Of a stretch of DNA of 64,000 nucleotides, positions 29,201 to 38,972 are shown one piece after another. This stretch comes from Thermogemmata fonticola. GTDB lineage: Bacteria; Planctomycetota; Planctomycetia; Gemmatales; Gemmataceae. Each line of letters begins with the position of its first letter. Position 1 is the stretch's first letter. The notes beneath the pieces were generated by a model. It did no database searches. It was not told where the DNA came from and worked only from the letters and a program-made list of their open reading frames with translations. The DNA lies in contig NZ_JACEFB010000013.1 of the NCBI RefSeq assembly GCF_013694095.1, forward strand, positions 61,288-125,287, read 5' to 3'. The position numbers and the translations under genes are program-made.

Positions 29201-29775
29201 TGATGCTAGTCGGCCTGTTAGGCAAGAATGCGATTCTGATTGTGGAGTTTGCGGTCCAGCGTCGGCGGGAGGGACTGTCTCTACTTGATGCCGCCGTCGA
29301 AGGCGGGCGCGTCCGCTTCCGCCCCATTCAAATGACTTCCTTCGCTTTCATCGCCGGTTTGATTCCCCTGGTCTTTTCGACCGGGGCGGGGGCCATTGGC
29401 AATCGGACCATCGGCACCACGGGCGTCGGCGGCATGCTCATGGGCACGGTGATTGGCGTGCTCGTCATTCCCGGCCTGTACTACATCTTCGCCAAGATCG
29501 CCGATGGGCGCAAGTTGCTCCGGGATGAGTCCGACGATCCGGTCAGCGAGATTTTCGAGCGCCAGCCGCTCCCGCCGTATCAGGAGGGGGATTTTACCAC
29601 GCCAGCGGCTCATCGAGCCGGAGCGCCGCCTCTCGGCTTAGCCGCTTCTGTTCCGTTGGCTTCGGCCTCTTCTTCGCCTCCAGCCGCTCCGACGGAGCTA
29701 CCCCTGGCGGACGAAGTCGAAGGAGAGCCGCCCCCCCACCCTCCTTCGCGTCCCTCTTCGCCCCCTCTCCCCTGA
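26254..29775 (+). CDS. RND efflux pump permease (HAE1/AcrB family)
   Basis: This 1173-residue proton-driven inner-membrane pump belongs to the HAE1 branch. It begins with the usual TM1 and PAITPP-like segment (LPVEQFPSITPPTVEVAIAY). The proton-relay residues are present: the Asp pair in GVVVDDAIVVVEA (409-410) and Lys991 in LGKNAILIVEFA, matching AcrB Asp407/408 and Lys940. An insertion of some 50 residues after TM6 (near 500-565) carries a His-rich stretch and extra hydrophobic segments. The last 90 residues form a Pro/Ala/Ser-rich tail absent from AcrB. It is the second gene of the efflux operon. Confidence 0.95.
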   Translation: MFARILHRPALAIVVSIIILFLGFLGIRTLPVEQFPSITPPTVEVAIAYPGASANVLVDSVLIPLEQSINGVQGMRYIVSDATSAGEATIRIYFEPGTDPDINVVNVQNRVNIVLNRLPPLVVREGILVSQVVPSMLMQINIYSTDPNVDQKFLYNFANVYVMPRLKRIQGMGLPRNLGNRAYAMRIWLNPDRMRAYNISTEDIMKAVAEQSVIGSPGRLGQATGKTSQSREYVLTYVGRYNQPQQYENIILRANPKGEILRLRDVATVELGSEFFDIYSDVDGHPAAAIVLKQAPGSNASEVIQRVKAELEQIKKESFPPGMEYQFVYDVSKFLDASIEQVLHTLLEAFVLVSLVVYLFLGDLRSTLIPTLAVPVSLVGTFFFIKLLGLSINLITLFAMVLAIGVVVDDAIVVVEAVHAKMAGKGLSPYRATMEVLHEISGAVIAITLVMTSVFVPVTFIPGPVGTFYRQFGITMATSIILSGLVALTLTPVLCAMILRPHAHSPAEHSPHSAEPSHHAAKPRRTLGRWVLYGLGVLVVSVPVAGLAYYLWGPIGFVLILLPLVRRQFDRFVETSTAGYATLLRQITTWRPLTITLIAAFSGGVVYLNRLLPSGFIPGEDQGTIYGILQTPPGSTLEYTNAKAHELQAIAREIEEVDSVTSLAGYEVLTEGRGSNAGTCIISLKPWSERRKTARQVMEELEEKCRSLTDVKIEFFEPPAVPGFGAAGGFAMRLLDMTNTMDYARLGQVTDTFMAALAKRPEIKSLFTFYTADYPQYEILINNDVAMQKGVTIAKALDTLNILIGSTYEQGFILFGQFYKVYVQASPEFRRFPEDLNNLFVKNDRGEMVPFSSFMQIRKKQGLNEITRYNLYPSAAIQGAPAPGYSSGQAIQAIREVAAEVLPRGYGIGWEGIAYDESRKGNEDVYIILIVVTFVYLVLVGQYESFFLPLAVILSLPIGVLGAFGLLYVRGLANDVYSQIGLVMLVGLLGKNAILIVEFAVQRRREGLSLLDAAVEGGRVRFRPIQMTSFAFIAGLIPLVFSTGAGAIGNRTIGTTGVGGMLMGTVIGVLVIPGLYYIFAKIADGRKLLRDESDDPVSEIFERQPLPPYQEGDFTTPAAHRAGAPPLGLAASVPLASASSSPPAAPTELPLADEVEGEPPPHPPSRPSSPPLP

Positions 29776-29994
29776 TCTCCCTGTTTTTCCCTCGCGGCGG
29801 CTCCTTCTCCAGCGTGGGATCCTTGAACCCTTCCCGTCTGCGCGGTCCTGGTTTGCGGGAGGCAGCAGGCATTTTTCGGGGGCGGACTTTTCCGATAGAA
29901 GCGGATTTATCGGAAAAATCGATTCGCCTGCTTTGCGTGAAATTGCCGATAAGGAAAGAGAACGCCGCGCAGGTGGGTGTCCGTCATCTGTGGG

Positions 29995-31629
29995 ATGATG
30001 CGTATGAAATTCCCTGTCCGATGGGGTATGGTCCGGCGGGTGGCGATGCGAGCGGTTGTCGGGGCAGCCAGTGGCGGAATGCTGACCGTGTTGCCGGGAT
30101 GTTTGATTCCCAAGCTGCGTCCCGCGGCCACGGAACTGACCTTGCCGAGCAGTTATGACGGCGTGCCGGACGGGACCACCAATGGCACATTTCGCGGTTC
30201 GGCAACGGCGGACAGTTCGGCTCGTCTTCGGGTGGATGAGTTTTACCAGGATCCGCTTCTGGCAAACATGATTTGCGAGGCCTTGGCCAACAATCGGGAG
30301 CTGAAGATTCTGGAAGAAGAGATCCAAGTGGCCCAAGCGGATGTGTTAGCGAGTCGCGGGGCGTATCTGCCGTTTGTGGGGGTGCGGGCGGGCATCGGCT
30401 GGGATCGGAACAGCCGCTTTACGCCGACGGGAGCAAGTGAGAAGGAGCTGGAGTTCCAGCCGGGTCGGCGTTTTCCGGCGACGCCGGGGGATTGGTTGCT
30501 CGGCCTGACCTTTGGCATGCCCTTGGATATCTGGCGGGAATTGCGCAACCGGCGGGATGCCGCCATTGCTCGCTACAATGCGGCCATCGAACGGCGGCAG
30601 GACTTCGTCACGCGTTTGGTGGCGGAGATTGCTCAGGAATATTTCCGGCTCATGGCGCTGGACCAGCGAGTAGCCATTTTGAACCAGATCATCCAGTACC
30701 AGCAGGAGAGTTTGAAAGTCGCCCAGGCCAATTTCGACGCGGGGCGGGACTCCGATCTGCCGGTGCGGCGGTTCGAGGCAGAGGTACGCAAGAACCAGAA
30801 TGAGCTGGTCGTGGTGCGGCAGGAGATTGTGGAGGTTGAGAACCGCATCAATGCCCTGCTGGGACGGATGCCGCAGCCGGTAGCACGGAACTCGGCTCGG
30901 TTCTTTGATCTGGAGATGCCGGCAGTGAGTTTGGGGGTGCCGGCGCAATTGCTGCTGAACCGCCCGGACATTCGCCGGGCGGAGCGCGAACTGGCGGCAG
31001 CCGGGCTGGAGGTGCTGGCCGCTCGTGCCCGCTTCTTCCCGCGGGTGGACCTCCTTGGCACGGTGGCAACGCAGGCCTTCAATCCGAAGTATCTGTTCCA
31101 GCCGGAGGCCTTGGTTCTCCATGCCGCGACCGAGGTGGCCTCGCCCCTGATCAACTGGGCGGCGATCCGAGCGGAATATCGGACCGCGAACGCCCGGCAG
31201 TTGCAAGCTCTCTACGATTATCAGCGCGTGATCATCGATGCCACCCTCGAGGTGGTCAATCGCATGTCTATGCTCCAGAACTACACGCAGAGTATCGAGG
31301 TGCTCCAGAAGCAATTGCAGGCCTTGGAAGCGGCAGTGGCCTCCGCCACGCGCCTCTGGCAACTTCCCCGCGAAAAACGCCAAGTCGATTATCTGGATGT
31401 CCTGACGTCTCAGCGTGATCTACTGGAAGCGCGGAACCGTTTGATCGAGGCGCGCTTGCAGCAATTGAACGCCTTGGCCGGCCTCTATCAGGCTCTGGGT
31501 GGCGGAACGGCGGTGGTGTGCCCTCCAGCCGTGGCTCCGGTTCCGCCTCCGCCGGTTCCGCCGGCGGAGCAGCTTCCTCCTCCGCGTCCCGCTCCGCCTC
31601 TCCCTCCGAATCCGCCGCCTGTGCCGTGA
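29995..31629 (+). CDS. outer-membrane efflux lipoprotein (TolC/NodT type)
   Basis: This 544-residue outer-membrane factor completes the efflux set. A lipobox (GGMLTVLPGC) is followed by a sequence matching the NodT/OprM branch, with two homologous repeats, for example ANNRELKILEEEIQVAQADV and its later counterpart PAQLLLNRPDIRRAERELAA. FPRVDLLGTVATQAF follows. The C-terminal 45 residues are almost pure Pro with Val/Ala (an unusual tail). Possible starts are GTG 29977 and ATG 29995, 29998 or 30004; none has a clear ribosome site, so 29995 is a compromise. A 200-base spacer separates it from the pump gene, so it may have its own promoter. Confidence 0.9.
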   Translation: MMRMKFPVRWGMVRRVAMRAVVGAASGGMLTVLPGCLIPKLRPAATELTLPSSYDGVPDGTTNGTFRGSATADSSARLRVDEFYQDPLLANMICEALANNRELKILEEEIQVAQADVLASRGAYLPFVGVRAGIGWDRNSRFTPTGASEKELEFQPGRRFPATPGDWLLGLTFGMPLDIWRELRNRRDAAIARYNAAIERRQDFVTRLVAEIAQEYFRLMALDQRVAILNQIIQYQQESLKVAQANFDAGRDSDLPVRRFEAEVRKNQNELVVVRQEIVEVENRINALLGRMPQPVARNSARFFDLEMPAVSLGVPAQLLLNRPDIRRAERELAAAGLEVLAARARFFPRVDLLGTVATQAFNPKYLFQPEALVLHAATEVASPLINWAAIRAEYRTANARQLQALYDYQRVIIDATLEVVNRMSMLQNYTQSIEVLQKQLQALEAAVASATRLWQLPREKRQVDYLDVLTSQRDLLEARNRLIEARLQQLNALAGLYQALGGGTAVVCPPAVAPVPPPPVPPAEQLPPPRPAPPLPPNPPPVP

Positions 31630-31935
31630 CCTTGGCTCCTCGCCGGACCCCGCCGATGAACTTGTCTGGTTGAACTTGCCGAGTAATTGGACTTCGCTTT
31701 GCGAGTGTGCAGGACAGCCGTGCCCTGCCGCTGGGTATCACGCTTTCTCCATCATGCAGGGGGATTATCTTGAGGGAGGGCCGGCGTGCCCTGGAACCGG
31801 TCGTGGCAAACGGGGAGGGCGCGGAGCGATTGTGGACGCTGGGGTGGGCGGTCTGGCATTTTCAACGGGCGGGTGAAAGTTTAGGATAGTGCAGGAAGCG
31901 GACCGGTGTATCAGTCCACGGGTGGAGAGGGGGCC
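31630..31935. other. intergenic stretch
   Basis: I see no gene. A purine-rich ribosome site (GGAGAGGGGG) for the next gene lies at its right end. Confidence 0.4.
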
Positions 31936-33204
31936 ATGCCAATCGTAATGACTTGCGAGTCGTGCGGGAAGCAGTTTCGCGCGCGGGACGAGTCCGCGGG
32001 GAAGCGGGTGAAATGCCCGTATTGTGCGACACCGATGGAGGTGCCCTTGTCGGGCGGCGGTGGGGCGGGGAATGTGCCGACGGGGGGCGGACTGGCCAGT
32101 GGGACTCCTCTGCCGAGCGGTGCGGAGGCGGGGTCCCCTTGGGCCGGATTGCCTTCCAGCCGCGAGTCTGTGAGTGAGACCACGCCGTCGTCATCGGTTA
32201 AACCTGGGGATTGGGGGGGGGCCGTTGCTCCTGCGCCGCCCGGGCCGGTGGCAGGCGGCGGGCCGGTGGGGGGCGGCGCATTTGCTTCTGCTCCTGGAGT
32301 GCCAAGCCGGGCGAGTATCAGCCGAGAATCCGGAACCGCTCCGCTACGCGCTGGCAGCGGTTTGACAGCATCGGACTTTGCCGATCCGCCGCGCGCGGGG
32401 ATTGCTCCCCCGCCGCCTCCTGCCGCTGCGCCCGTCCGCAGTCAAAAGCACCGTCCCGGTTACGGTCGCTGGCGCAAGACCCAAGCCGGGCTGACCGCCG
32501 TGCTGGTGGGCCTGTTCTGGCTGACTATACCGGGGCTAGTGGAGCTGGGGAAGCAGGCCTATGTGCGGGCGGGCAACGCCTTGCCGGAAGGCACCGGTTG
32601 GATCACCATCCCCGGCTATATCAACGATCCTGTGCCGGGCGCGATCGAAATGAGCAAACAGAAGCAACTCGACATTTTGCTCTACGGTCTGCCGGTGCTG
32701 TTGGGGTGTCTGTTCCTCGGCTTTGGCCGATTGACCTGCGGGGCGGTACCGGGGGAGGTGGGAGCCAGAGGGATGTTCGCCCTGAGCGGGCTGTTCGCTC
32801 TGCTCGGTGGGTCGGCGTTGCTGGCAGCGGGCGGAGCTTACGTACTCTTTCTGGAACAGGAAGCGCGGCTGCTTCTCACCGCGGCCCTGCTTCTCGGCGG
32901 ACTGGCGGAGGTCTGGTCCCTCATCGCTGTGAGTACAGTGTCGGCCCATCTGGGGCAGGGGCGGGCGGCACGAGCGGCGGGGTTGCTGGTCCTGATCGCG
33001 GGCTTGTGGATCGCCTGGGTGCTCTTCGGCCAGAGTTACTACGCGCAAACCTGGCGACCCCAATTGGCTGCCCGGCCGGATTTGCCCTTGTGGGAAGCGA
33101 GCGCCTTCGCCTTGGCTTACGTGCTGACCGTGGCGGTTTACTGGCGGGCCGTGTCGGCGGCACGGCGCGCTGTGCGGCAGCAGGTGGCCAGTCTCGAAGC
33201 CTAA
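31936..33204 (+). CDS. zinc-ribbon membrane protein
   Basis: This 422-residue protein begins with a zinc-ribbon of the type often found on planctomycete membrane proteins: [20 protein letters not shown], then [13 protein letters not shown] (two CxxC pairs at residues 7-10 and 29-32). A 140-residue Gly/Ala/Pro/Ser-rich linker follows. The second half has about six hydrophobic helices ([60 protein letters not shown]). The start at 31936 is favoured by the zinc-ribbon and a GGAGAGGGGG site. The role is unknown; the ribbon may respond to metals or bind a partner. Confidence 0.8.
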   Translation: MPIVMTCESCGKQFRARDESAGKRVKCPYCATPMEVPLSGGGGAGNVPTGGGLASGTPLPSGAEAGSPWAGLPSSRESVSETTPSSSVKPGDWGGAVAPAPPGPVAGGGPVGGGAFASAPGVPSRASISRESGTAPLRAGSGLTASDFADPPRAGIAPPPPPAAAPVRSQKHRPGYGRWRKTQAGLTAVLVGLFWLTIPGLVELGKQAYVRAGNALPEGTGWITIPGYINDPVPGAIEMSKQKQLDILLYGLPVLLGCLFLGFGRLTCGAVPGEVGARGMFALSGLFALLGGSALLAAGGAYVLFLEQEARLLLTAALLLGGLAEVWSLIAVSTVSAHLGQGRAARAAGLLVLIAGLWIAWVLFGQSYYAQTWRPQLAARPDLPLWEASAFALAYVLTVAVYWRAVSAARRAVRQQVASLEA

Positions 33205-33457
33205 AGCGGCTGGGTTGGCGCAGTCGGCGGTGTGGATAGCTTGGCGATCTAGCCTCTTGGGGTCGGCGCAGTCGGAGTGGGGTGCATGGCCAACCCGGTC
33301 TGTGGGTCAGGTCCTCGGCTGGATGCGCGACAGGCGGCTTCTTCGGTGGCGATTCCGCGAGCGGCGCAGAAAATTCCCACGGGGCCGCTTCCGGGAAGGG
33401 ATGTTCCGGCGTAGATTGAACAGTAGTCCCGCTGAGCGTACTCCCGGAGGTCCGACC

Positions 33458-34357
33458 ATGCGCTACATCGATCCGCACATTCACATGATCTCCCGCACCA
33501 CGGATGATTATCAACGGATGGCCTACGCCCAATGCGTGGCGATCAGCGAGCCGGCCTTCTGGGCGGGTTTCGATCGAGGCAGTGCCGCCGGTTTCCATGA
33601 TTACTTCCGCCATCTAACGGAGGTGGAGCCGAAGCGGGCCGCCCAGTTCCACATTCAGCATTACTGCTGGCTGTGCATCAACGCCAAGGAAGCGGAAAAT
33701 GTTTCGCTGGCCCGCGAAGTCATCGCTCTCATCCCGCAGTTCCTCTCACGCCCCAACGTGCTGGGCATCGGCGAGATTGGCCTAAACAAGAACACGCGCA
33801 ACGAAGCCATCGTCTTCCAGGAGCACCTCGATTTGGCGGCGCGGACCAACGAGCTGATTCTCATCCACACGCCGCATCTGGAGGACAAATACAAAGGCAC
33901 GCGAATGATCATCGACATGTTGCAGAATGACCGGCGGATTCGCCCGGAGCGTGTCTGCATCGACCATGTTGAGGAGCACACGGTGCGGCTGGCCCTGGAG
34001 GGGGGGTACTGGTGCGCCATGACGCTCTATCCCACGACCAAGTGCACCCCCGCCCGTGCGGCGGACATCATCGAGCGTTACGGCACGGAGCGGATCATGG
34101 TGAACTCGGCGGGGGACTGGGGCAAATCCGACCCGCTGGCGGTGCCGGAGTTCATTCAAGAGATGAAGCGGCGGGGCCACAGTGAGGAGGTGATCCGCCG
34201 GATCGTGTATGACAATCCGCTGTCCTTCTGGCGGCAGGCGAACAATTGGCAAGAGCCGGCCTGGGCACAAACCCCGGCTGCCGAGGTCGCAGCGGCGCCT
34301 GCCCCCGCCAATGGCAGCCCGCTGCCAGCGTCCCGGCCCGCGGCGGTGCGGACCTAA
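33458..34357 (+). CDS. TatD-type metal-dependent hydrolase, EboB-like
   Basis: This 299-residue TIM-barrel hydrolase starts [20 protein letters not shown], providing the HxH metal pair at residues 8 and 10. Further amidohydrolase-type positions are [32 protein letters not shown] and [12 protein letters not shown]. This pattern resembles the TatD-like protein of the ebo gene cluster (EboB) rather than the DNase TatD. A GGAGG site precedes the ATG at 33458; the longer frame is ignored. The last 30 residues are Ala/Pro-rich. No other ebo gene is adjacent, although an inositol-3-phosphate synthase lies about 7.5 kb downstream. The substrate is unknown. Confidence 0.85.
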   Translation: MRYIDPHIHMISRTTDDYQRMAYAQCVAISEPAFWAGFDRGSAAGFHDYFRHLTEVEPKRAAQFHIQHYCWLCINAKEAENVSLAREVIALIPQFLSRPNVLGIGEIGLNKNTRNEAIVFQEHLDLAARTNELILIHTPHLEDKYKGTRMIIDMLQNDRRIRPERVCIDHVEEHTVRLALEGGYWCAMTLYPTTKCTPARAADIIERYGTERIMVNSAGDWGKSDPLAVPEFIQEMKRRGHSEEVIRRIVYDNPLSFWRQANNWQEPAWAQTPAAEVAAAPAPANGSPLPASRPAAVRT

Positions 34358-34469
34358 GCGGCGTGGGGCCAAACTCGCCGCCCGGCCGTGCTTGCCCCCA
34401 ACGCCCTGCCGCCCGGCGAAAGTGCACCCCTTGCGCGACATCCCCGCGGACACGGCGGTGAAAACACGC

Positions 34470-34521
34470 AGCGTTCGGCCCCTTCTGGCGGCGGGAAAAC
34501 GGAGCGTTCGGCCCCTTCTGG
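34470..34521. repeat. 19-nt direct repeat, two copies
   Basis: The sequence agcgttcggccccttctgg occurs at 34470-34488 and 34503-34521 in the spacer before the DUF4240 gene. Similarity extends into the preceding gaaaac, so the duplicated unit is about 33 bases. Confidence 0.88.
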
Positions 34522-34547
34522 GTGCTGTTCTTCCTGAGGGGATCGCT

Positions 34548-35090
34548 ATGCTGGAACCGATGGACTGGAAGCACTTTTGGAAGATTCTCGAAGAGGCGTA
34601 CCGGGAGGACCCGGTGGATCACTTCGAGGCATTGAAGGAGCGTTTGCGGCAACTGGAGCCGGACGAATTGCTTGCCTTCCAAGCCCGCTTCGACGATGCG
34701 GTCCGTGCCGCCAATCTGATCGCTCTGTGGGGGGCCGCCCATCTGATCAACGGCGGCTGCTCCGACGATTGTTTCCGCGATTTCCGCGTCTGGCTGGTGG
34801 GCCGCGGGCGGCATGCCTACGAGGCGGCCCTGAAGAACCCCGATTCCCTAGCCGACATCCTCGACGGCGAACCGGTCGATGGCTTCGGCTTGGATATGGC
34901 TGCGGTGCGCGTCTACGAAGAAAAGACCGGTCGCAGCGATTTCTACGAACGCCTCGACCGGCTCGAGGAGGAACTGCCCCCGCCGCCACCCGAAGGCGAG
35001 GATTTTGACTTCGAGGATGAGAATGAATTGCGGCGGCGCTATCCCCGCCTTTGCCATCTCTACTTGATCCCAGAAGAGCCGGAATCGTGA
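34548..35090 (+). CDS. DUF4240 protein
   Basis: This 180-residue soluble acidic protein matches the DUF4240 pattern: MDWKHFWKILEEAYR at the start, then LRQLEPDELLAFQARFDDAV, the family centre LIALWGAAHLINGGCSDDCF and FRVWLVGRGRHAYEAALKNP. The C-terminal part (EGEDFDFEDENELRRRYPRL) fits too. GAGGGG is seven bases before the ATG at 34548; ATG 34560 is an alternative. DUF4240 proteins are often found near WGR-domain or immunity-type genes, but no such neighbour is present. Function unknown. Confidence 0.85.
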   Translation: MLEPMDWKHFWKILEEAYREDPVDHFEALKERLRQLEPDELLAFQARFDDAVRAANLIALWGAAHLINGGCSDDCFRDFRVWLVGRGRHAYEAALKNPDSLADILDGEPVDGFGLDMAAVRVYEEKTGRSDFYERLDRLEEELPPPPPEGEDFDFEDENELRRRYPRLCHLYLIPEEPES

Positions 35091-35130
35091 GGGGAACGTG
35101 GTGCCCAGCGCAGACCGTGTTCCCTGTCTC

Positions 35131-38100
35131 CTAACGGCTTGGGGGCCGGAGCAGGCGTAGCTCCTCCTCCGCGATGAGGCTCAGGTAAGCGCCGTGGGGT
35201 CCATCGCCATTGGCCACTTTGAGTAGCAGCGTGTTTTTTCCCTTCCGCAAGACGACCTTGACCCGATCCTGTTCCGGGGCGGCGGCGCGGGTGGCTTGGG
35301 TCCGAAAGACAGCCTGGCCGTTGAGCCAGAGGCGCGCGCCGTCATCGCTGCCTAGGAGGATTTCCGCCGGCTGCTCGCGGGGCGAGTCGATCTCCCAGTA
35401 CAGGTAGGACGCGGAGGAATTGGCTTTGCTGCCGTGCAGGGCGGCCAGGTCGAAGTACCCCCGCGCATCGCTGGAGAGGAGCCGCCAGGCGACGGCACCG
35501 AAGCGCTGCTGAGGATCGAACGGCTGCGTTTCGGGGCCGAAGGGCTTGTCCAGGGCGGCGGTCATGCTGGGGGCGGGGAAGGGACCAGCGATGTAAGCTA
35601 CCGGCGGCGTCAACACCGGCGTCTTCAGCGTCTCCAGGTACGCCACCAGGTCCACCAACTCCTCTTCGGTCAATGCCGCGACAATGTCTTCAGGCATGAG
35701 CGAGACCGGCAGCTTGCGGATCGGCCCATCGATTTCCTTCTTCGGTACGGTCACGTCCTTACCGTTGGCGTCGCGCAGAATGATGGCTTCCGGGGTGTCC
35801 GCCACCAGCAGGCCGCTCAAGGTGACTTCGGAGGTCGTGGTGACCTGGTACTGAATGTACTGGTCGGCGATCGCTTTGGAGGGAAAGAGGATGGACTCGT
35901 AGAGGTTTTCCCGGCTGGCTTTTTTGCCGATCATGGAGAGATCGGGTCCGACTTGTCCGCCGGTGCCGCGGATGCTGTGGCATTTGGCGCACTGGGCCGC
36001 CCCGGTGAGGCTGGCATTCCAGACGAGTCGGCCACGGGCCGGATCCCCCTGACGTTTGACCAGCGTGGAGATGGGCGGGAGATTCTTCGGGTTGAGCTTG
36101 CCCGGCGGGGGGAACAGCAGCAGGGCGCGGTTCCGCTCGGCCTGGAAAGGAGAGTTGCGCAGGAGCCGACCGGCTTCGGGGACCAGGTCCTTGGGAAGTT
36201 TCCCCTGTTGGTGCAGGTCCAGGAGCCAGACGGTCCCCGGACGGCTGGCGGCGAGGGCAGAGAGGGCCGCTGAGCGCAACGCTCCGGAGGCCGACTCTTG
36301 CAGAACAAGTTGCTGCAAGGCGGAAAGCGCTTGCTGCGCCACGGGAGAGGAAGCGGTGCCCCGCGGCAGGAGCGTCCCCAAAGCCTGGACGCTTTCAGCA
36401 GCCAACGGAGAGGAGGGAGCGGCGGACTGACAGAGCGCGGTCAACGCGGCCACGCTGGCCGGACTGGGCAACTGGCCCAAAGTACGGATCGCCTCCACGC
36501 GGACGGCTTCGGGGACGTTATGATCACGGGCCAAAGCGGCGACTTTCTCCACGAAGGGGAGTGCCTGGGCCGCGGCGATGAGTTGCAACCCGGTCGCCTG
36601 GCGGTCCGGTTGCTGCAAGAGCGTCTGGATGGTGCGCTGCAAGTCCTCGCTGTTTTGCACAGGCTTCCAGGGGCCGGCCAGGCCGCGGCGCAGGTGCTCC
36701 AGGGCGCGGGCCTTGACCTCGGTGGCGGCGTTTTCCTGAAGGAGTTGCAGGAGGGTCCGTCCGGCGGCCGGGTCCTCTTGCACCGCGATGATGTCCAAGA
36801 GGCGGGCCTTCTGCGGCGCGGTCAGGTTCGCCTCCCGGAGCAACCGGCCCAGCCGGGGCAGCACCGACGGCGGGCGCAGCTCCCAGACCAAATCGGCTAC
36901 GGCGTCGTTCCACTGCGGGAAATGCCGGTCGAAGTCGGCCAGGATTGCCATCCGCCGTTTCGGCTCCGTTCCCAAAGCGATGTTCAACGCTGCACGGTAG
37001 AAGTGGTCGTCACCGCTGTAGCACCGGGCCAGAGCGTAGAACGGTGCCTGAGCGCTCTCCGCGGGATAGTGGGCCAGGAGCAGGAGGAGTTCCCGACGCA
37101 CCTCCGGCGGCTGCTCCGCGATTAGGGCAAGGTCGAGGCCTAACTGCTCCCACGGGGGAAGGTGCCCTTGGGGCGCCCAAGCGGCGATGCGGCGGATCAA
37201 GGCAGCACGCAGGGCCGAGGTGGCGGGCGGGGCCTTCCACTGCTGGTGCAGCAGGCGCAGGGTTTGGCGGCGGCCCGCTTCGCTGCCGTCTTCCAGCAGA
37301 GCCAAACGGGCTTGCAGCCAAAGCGGGGCGGACTCCAGGCGCAGCGGTTCCTCCGCGGCCTTTTGGCGGCGTGCTTCCCGCAAGGCGGTCATGGCCAAGA
37401 CCCGCGTGGCACCGTTGGGGGAAGCGAGGGCTTGGAGCTGCTCGGCCAAACTGCGGCATTGGAGTGGCGGCACTGGGTATCCCTTGTGGCCTTGGGGGGT
37501 GAGGCGGTAGATGCGGCCGTCGAAGGGATCGCCCATGCCGTGGCCCCCGACGCCCCGGTCATACCAGTCCGCGATGAAGATGCTGCCATCTGGGGCGACG
37601 CAGACATCCGACGGGCGGAACCAGTTGTCCCGGCTGGTGAGCAAGATTTCCTTGTCCAGCTCGTAGCCAGCCCCCCTCGGCTTGCGGAAGAAGGCGCGGA
37701 CTTCCCGCGGTCCGGCATCGCAATGGAGCAAGACGCCGGTGTATTTCGGGCCGAAGAGGCTGCCTTCGTAGAAGGTGATGCCGGTGGGGCTGCCGAAACC
37801 GGTCCGCAGCACCTTGTGGACGATGCCGGGCTGCTCTTCATGCCAATGGCTTTGCCCTGGTCCGCGGGGGTGGTAGCCGTAGTTCCCGCCGGGCAGCACA
37901 AAGCAGATGCGCGTCTGCTGATTGCCGTCGTCATCGTTATCCGAGAGCCAGATTTCGCCGAAGGAATCGACGCAGGCTTCGTAGTTGTTGCGGAAGTTGT
38001 GGGCGAGGAGTTCCAGGTGTGTGCCGTCGAGGTGGCAGCGCCAGACGGTGCCAGCCCGGCAATCGGTGGCATTGCTGGTCCAGCGTCGGCCCTGGCCATC

Positions 38101-38718
38101 GGCACTTTGCAAGCCGGCGACGCCGGAGTCGCCCACGGTGAAGTAGAGCCGGCCGTCCGGACCCACTGTCAAGCCGTGGACACCGTGATCATGGTCGAAG
38201 CCGCGGAAGCCGGTCAGGAATTTCCGGGGCGGGCCGTCCGCCTTCAGGTCCCCATCGCGGTCCCAAAACTCCAGAATGTCCGGCGACTGGGCGACCAGCA
38301 CGCGGAGGGTCTGGCCGTCCGGCGGCTGCGGCAGCACCAGCACGCTCAGCGGCGCGATCAGCTCCTTCCCCTGGTAGAAGGTGACGGCTTCATCGGCTCG
38401 GCCGTCGCCGTTGCGATCCACGAGCACCACGATGCGGTCCCCCTCCGGACGCAGCAAAGGACGCTGGAAACCGACGCGGCGATAGTTGACGGCCTCCGCC
38501 ACCCAAACCCGGCCCCGATGGTCCACGTCGAGACTCGTGGGGTTCAGCAGCAGCGGTTCCGCCGCGAATAGCTCGACCTGAAACCCTGGTGCTGCTTGCA
38601 TTGTGGCCAGGGCTTGCTCCGGCGGCAAAGGCCCGCCCCGCTGGGCTGTCGACCCCCCGCTGAAACTCCCCACGAGGACCATCCCAACGACATAAAGGCT
38701 ACCGATCGGCAGGCGCAT
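35131..38718 (-). CDS. PVC-type CxxCH haem-binding membrane-bound dehydrogenase
   Basis: This 1195-residue exported protein is a PVC-type composite. Its order is: signal peptide; a soluble glucose/sorbosone dehydrogenase-like propeller (residues about 40-420, with HGLTVGPDGRLYFTVGDSG and SLDVDHRGRVWVAEAVNYRR); a long HEAT-like helical array (about 430-860); a cytochrome c domain with CAKCHSIRGTGGQVGPDLSM; and a C-terminal module of about 160 residues (LGSDDGARLWLNGQ, LRKGKNTLLLKVANG) also found inside the FG-GAP protein at 2863-5334. The haem motif CxxCH supports periplasmic electron transfer. GGGAG precedes the ATG at 38718. Such proteins are expanded in planctomycetes; the substrate is not known. 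Confidence 0.93.
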   Translation of the reverse strand: MRLPIGSLYVVGMVLVGSFSGGSTAQRGGPLPPEQALATMQAAPGFQVELFAAEPLLLNPTSLDVDHRGRVWVAEAVNYRRVGFQRPLLRPEGDRIVVLVDRNGDGRADEAVTFYQGKELIAPLSVLVLPQPPDGQTLRVLVAQSPDILEFWDRDGDLKADGPPRKFLTGFRGFDHDHGVHGLTVGPDGRLYFTVGDSGVAGLQSADGQGRRWTSNATDCRAGTVWRCHLDGTHLELLAHNFRNNYEACVDSFGEIWLSDNDDDGNQQTRICFVLPGGNYGYHPRGPGQSHWHEEQPGIVHKVLRTGFGSPTGITFYEGSLFGPKYTGVLLHCDAGPREVRAFFRKPRGAGYELDKEILLTSRDNWFRPSDVCVAPDGSIFIADWYDRGVGGHGMGDPFDGRIYRLTPQGHKGYPVPPLQCRSLAEQLQALASPNGATRVLAMTALREARRQKAAEEPLRLESAPLWLQARLALLEDGSEAGRRQTLRLLHQQWKAPPATSALRAALIRRIAAWAPQGHLPPWEQLGLDLALIAEQPPEVRRELLLLLAHYPAESAQAPFYALARCYSGDDHFYRAALNIALGTEPKRRMAILADFDRHFPQWNDAVADLVWELRPPSVLPRLGRLLREANLTAPQKARLLDIIAVQEDPAAGRTLLQLLQENAATEVKARALEHLRRGLAGPWKPVQNSEDLQRTIQTLLQQPDRQATGLQLIAAAQALPFVEKVAALARDHNVPEAVRVEAIRTLGQLPSPASVAALTALCQSAAPSSPLAAESVQALGTLLPRGTASSPVAQQALSALQQLVLQESASGALRSAALSALAASRPGTVWLLDLHQQGKLPKDLVPEAGRLLRNSPFQAERNRALLLFPPPGKLNPKNLPPISTLVKRQGDPARGRLVWNASLTGAAQCAKCHSIRGTGGQVGPDLSMIGKKASRENLYESILFPSKAIADQYIQYQVTTTSEVTLSGLLVADTPEAIILRDANGKDVTVPKKEIDGPIRKLPVSLMPEDIVAALTEEELVDLVAYLETLKTPVLTPPVAYIAGPFPAPSMTAALDKPFGPETQPFDPQQRFGAVAWRLLSSDARGYFDLAALHGSKANSSASYLYWEIDSPREQPAEILLGSDDGARLWLNGQAVFRTQATRAAAPEQDRVKVVLRKGKNTLLLKVANGDGPHGAYLSLIAEEELRLLRPPSR
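35134..35619 (-). other. C-terminal SDD-WLNG module of the dehydrogenase
   Basis: This DNA encodes residues 1034-1195. The motif string (TQPFDP, YLYWEI, LGSDD, WLNG, RAAAPEQ, GKNTLLLK, NGDGPHGAY) matches the internal module of the FG-GAP protein encoded at 3769-4215. Confidence 0.75.
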
Positions 38719-38972
38719 AGCTGCTTCGTCTCCCTCTGATGCTCATAGACGGCACGGCGTGTAAGTCTCGGCTGGTGCGGAATCCGTGCTTCTGAGGCGG
38801 GCGGATCGGCCCCTTCCGCAGGACCGATTATCCCTAGCTCATTTTCCATCGAAAGCGAACGGCGGCAAACTTTTTTCGTCCCTCCTGCGGTCTGTTTCGT
38901 CGGATTATTACCGGCAGAGCATGGGATGCCGGAAGGGGAGCAGTATGGAACGCGTTTCAGGAGGACCGAACG

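Noticed and set aside
37162..38571. 469-residue plus-strand frame
   Set aside because: Antisense to the PVC-type dehydrogenase; no family features.
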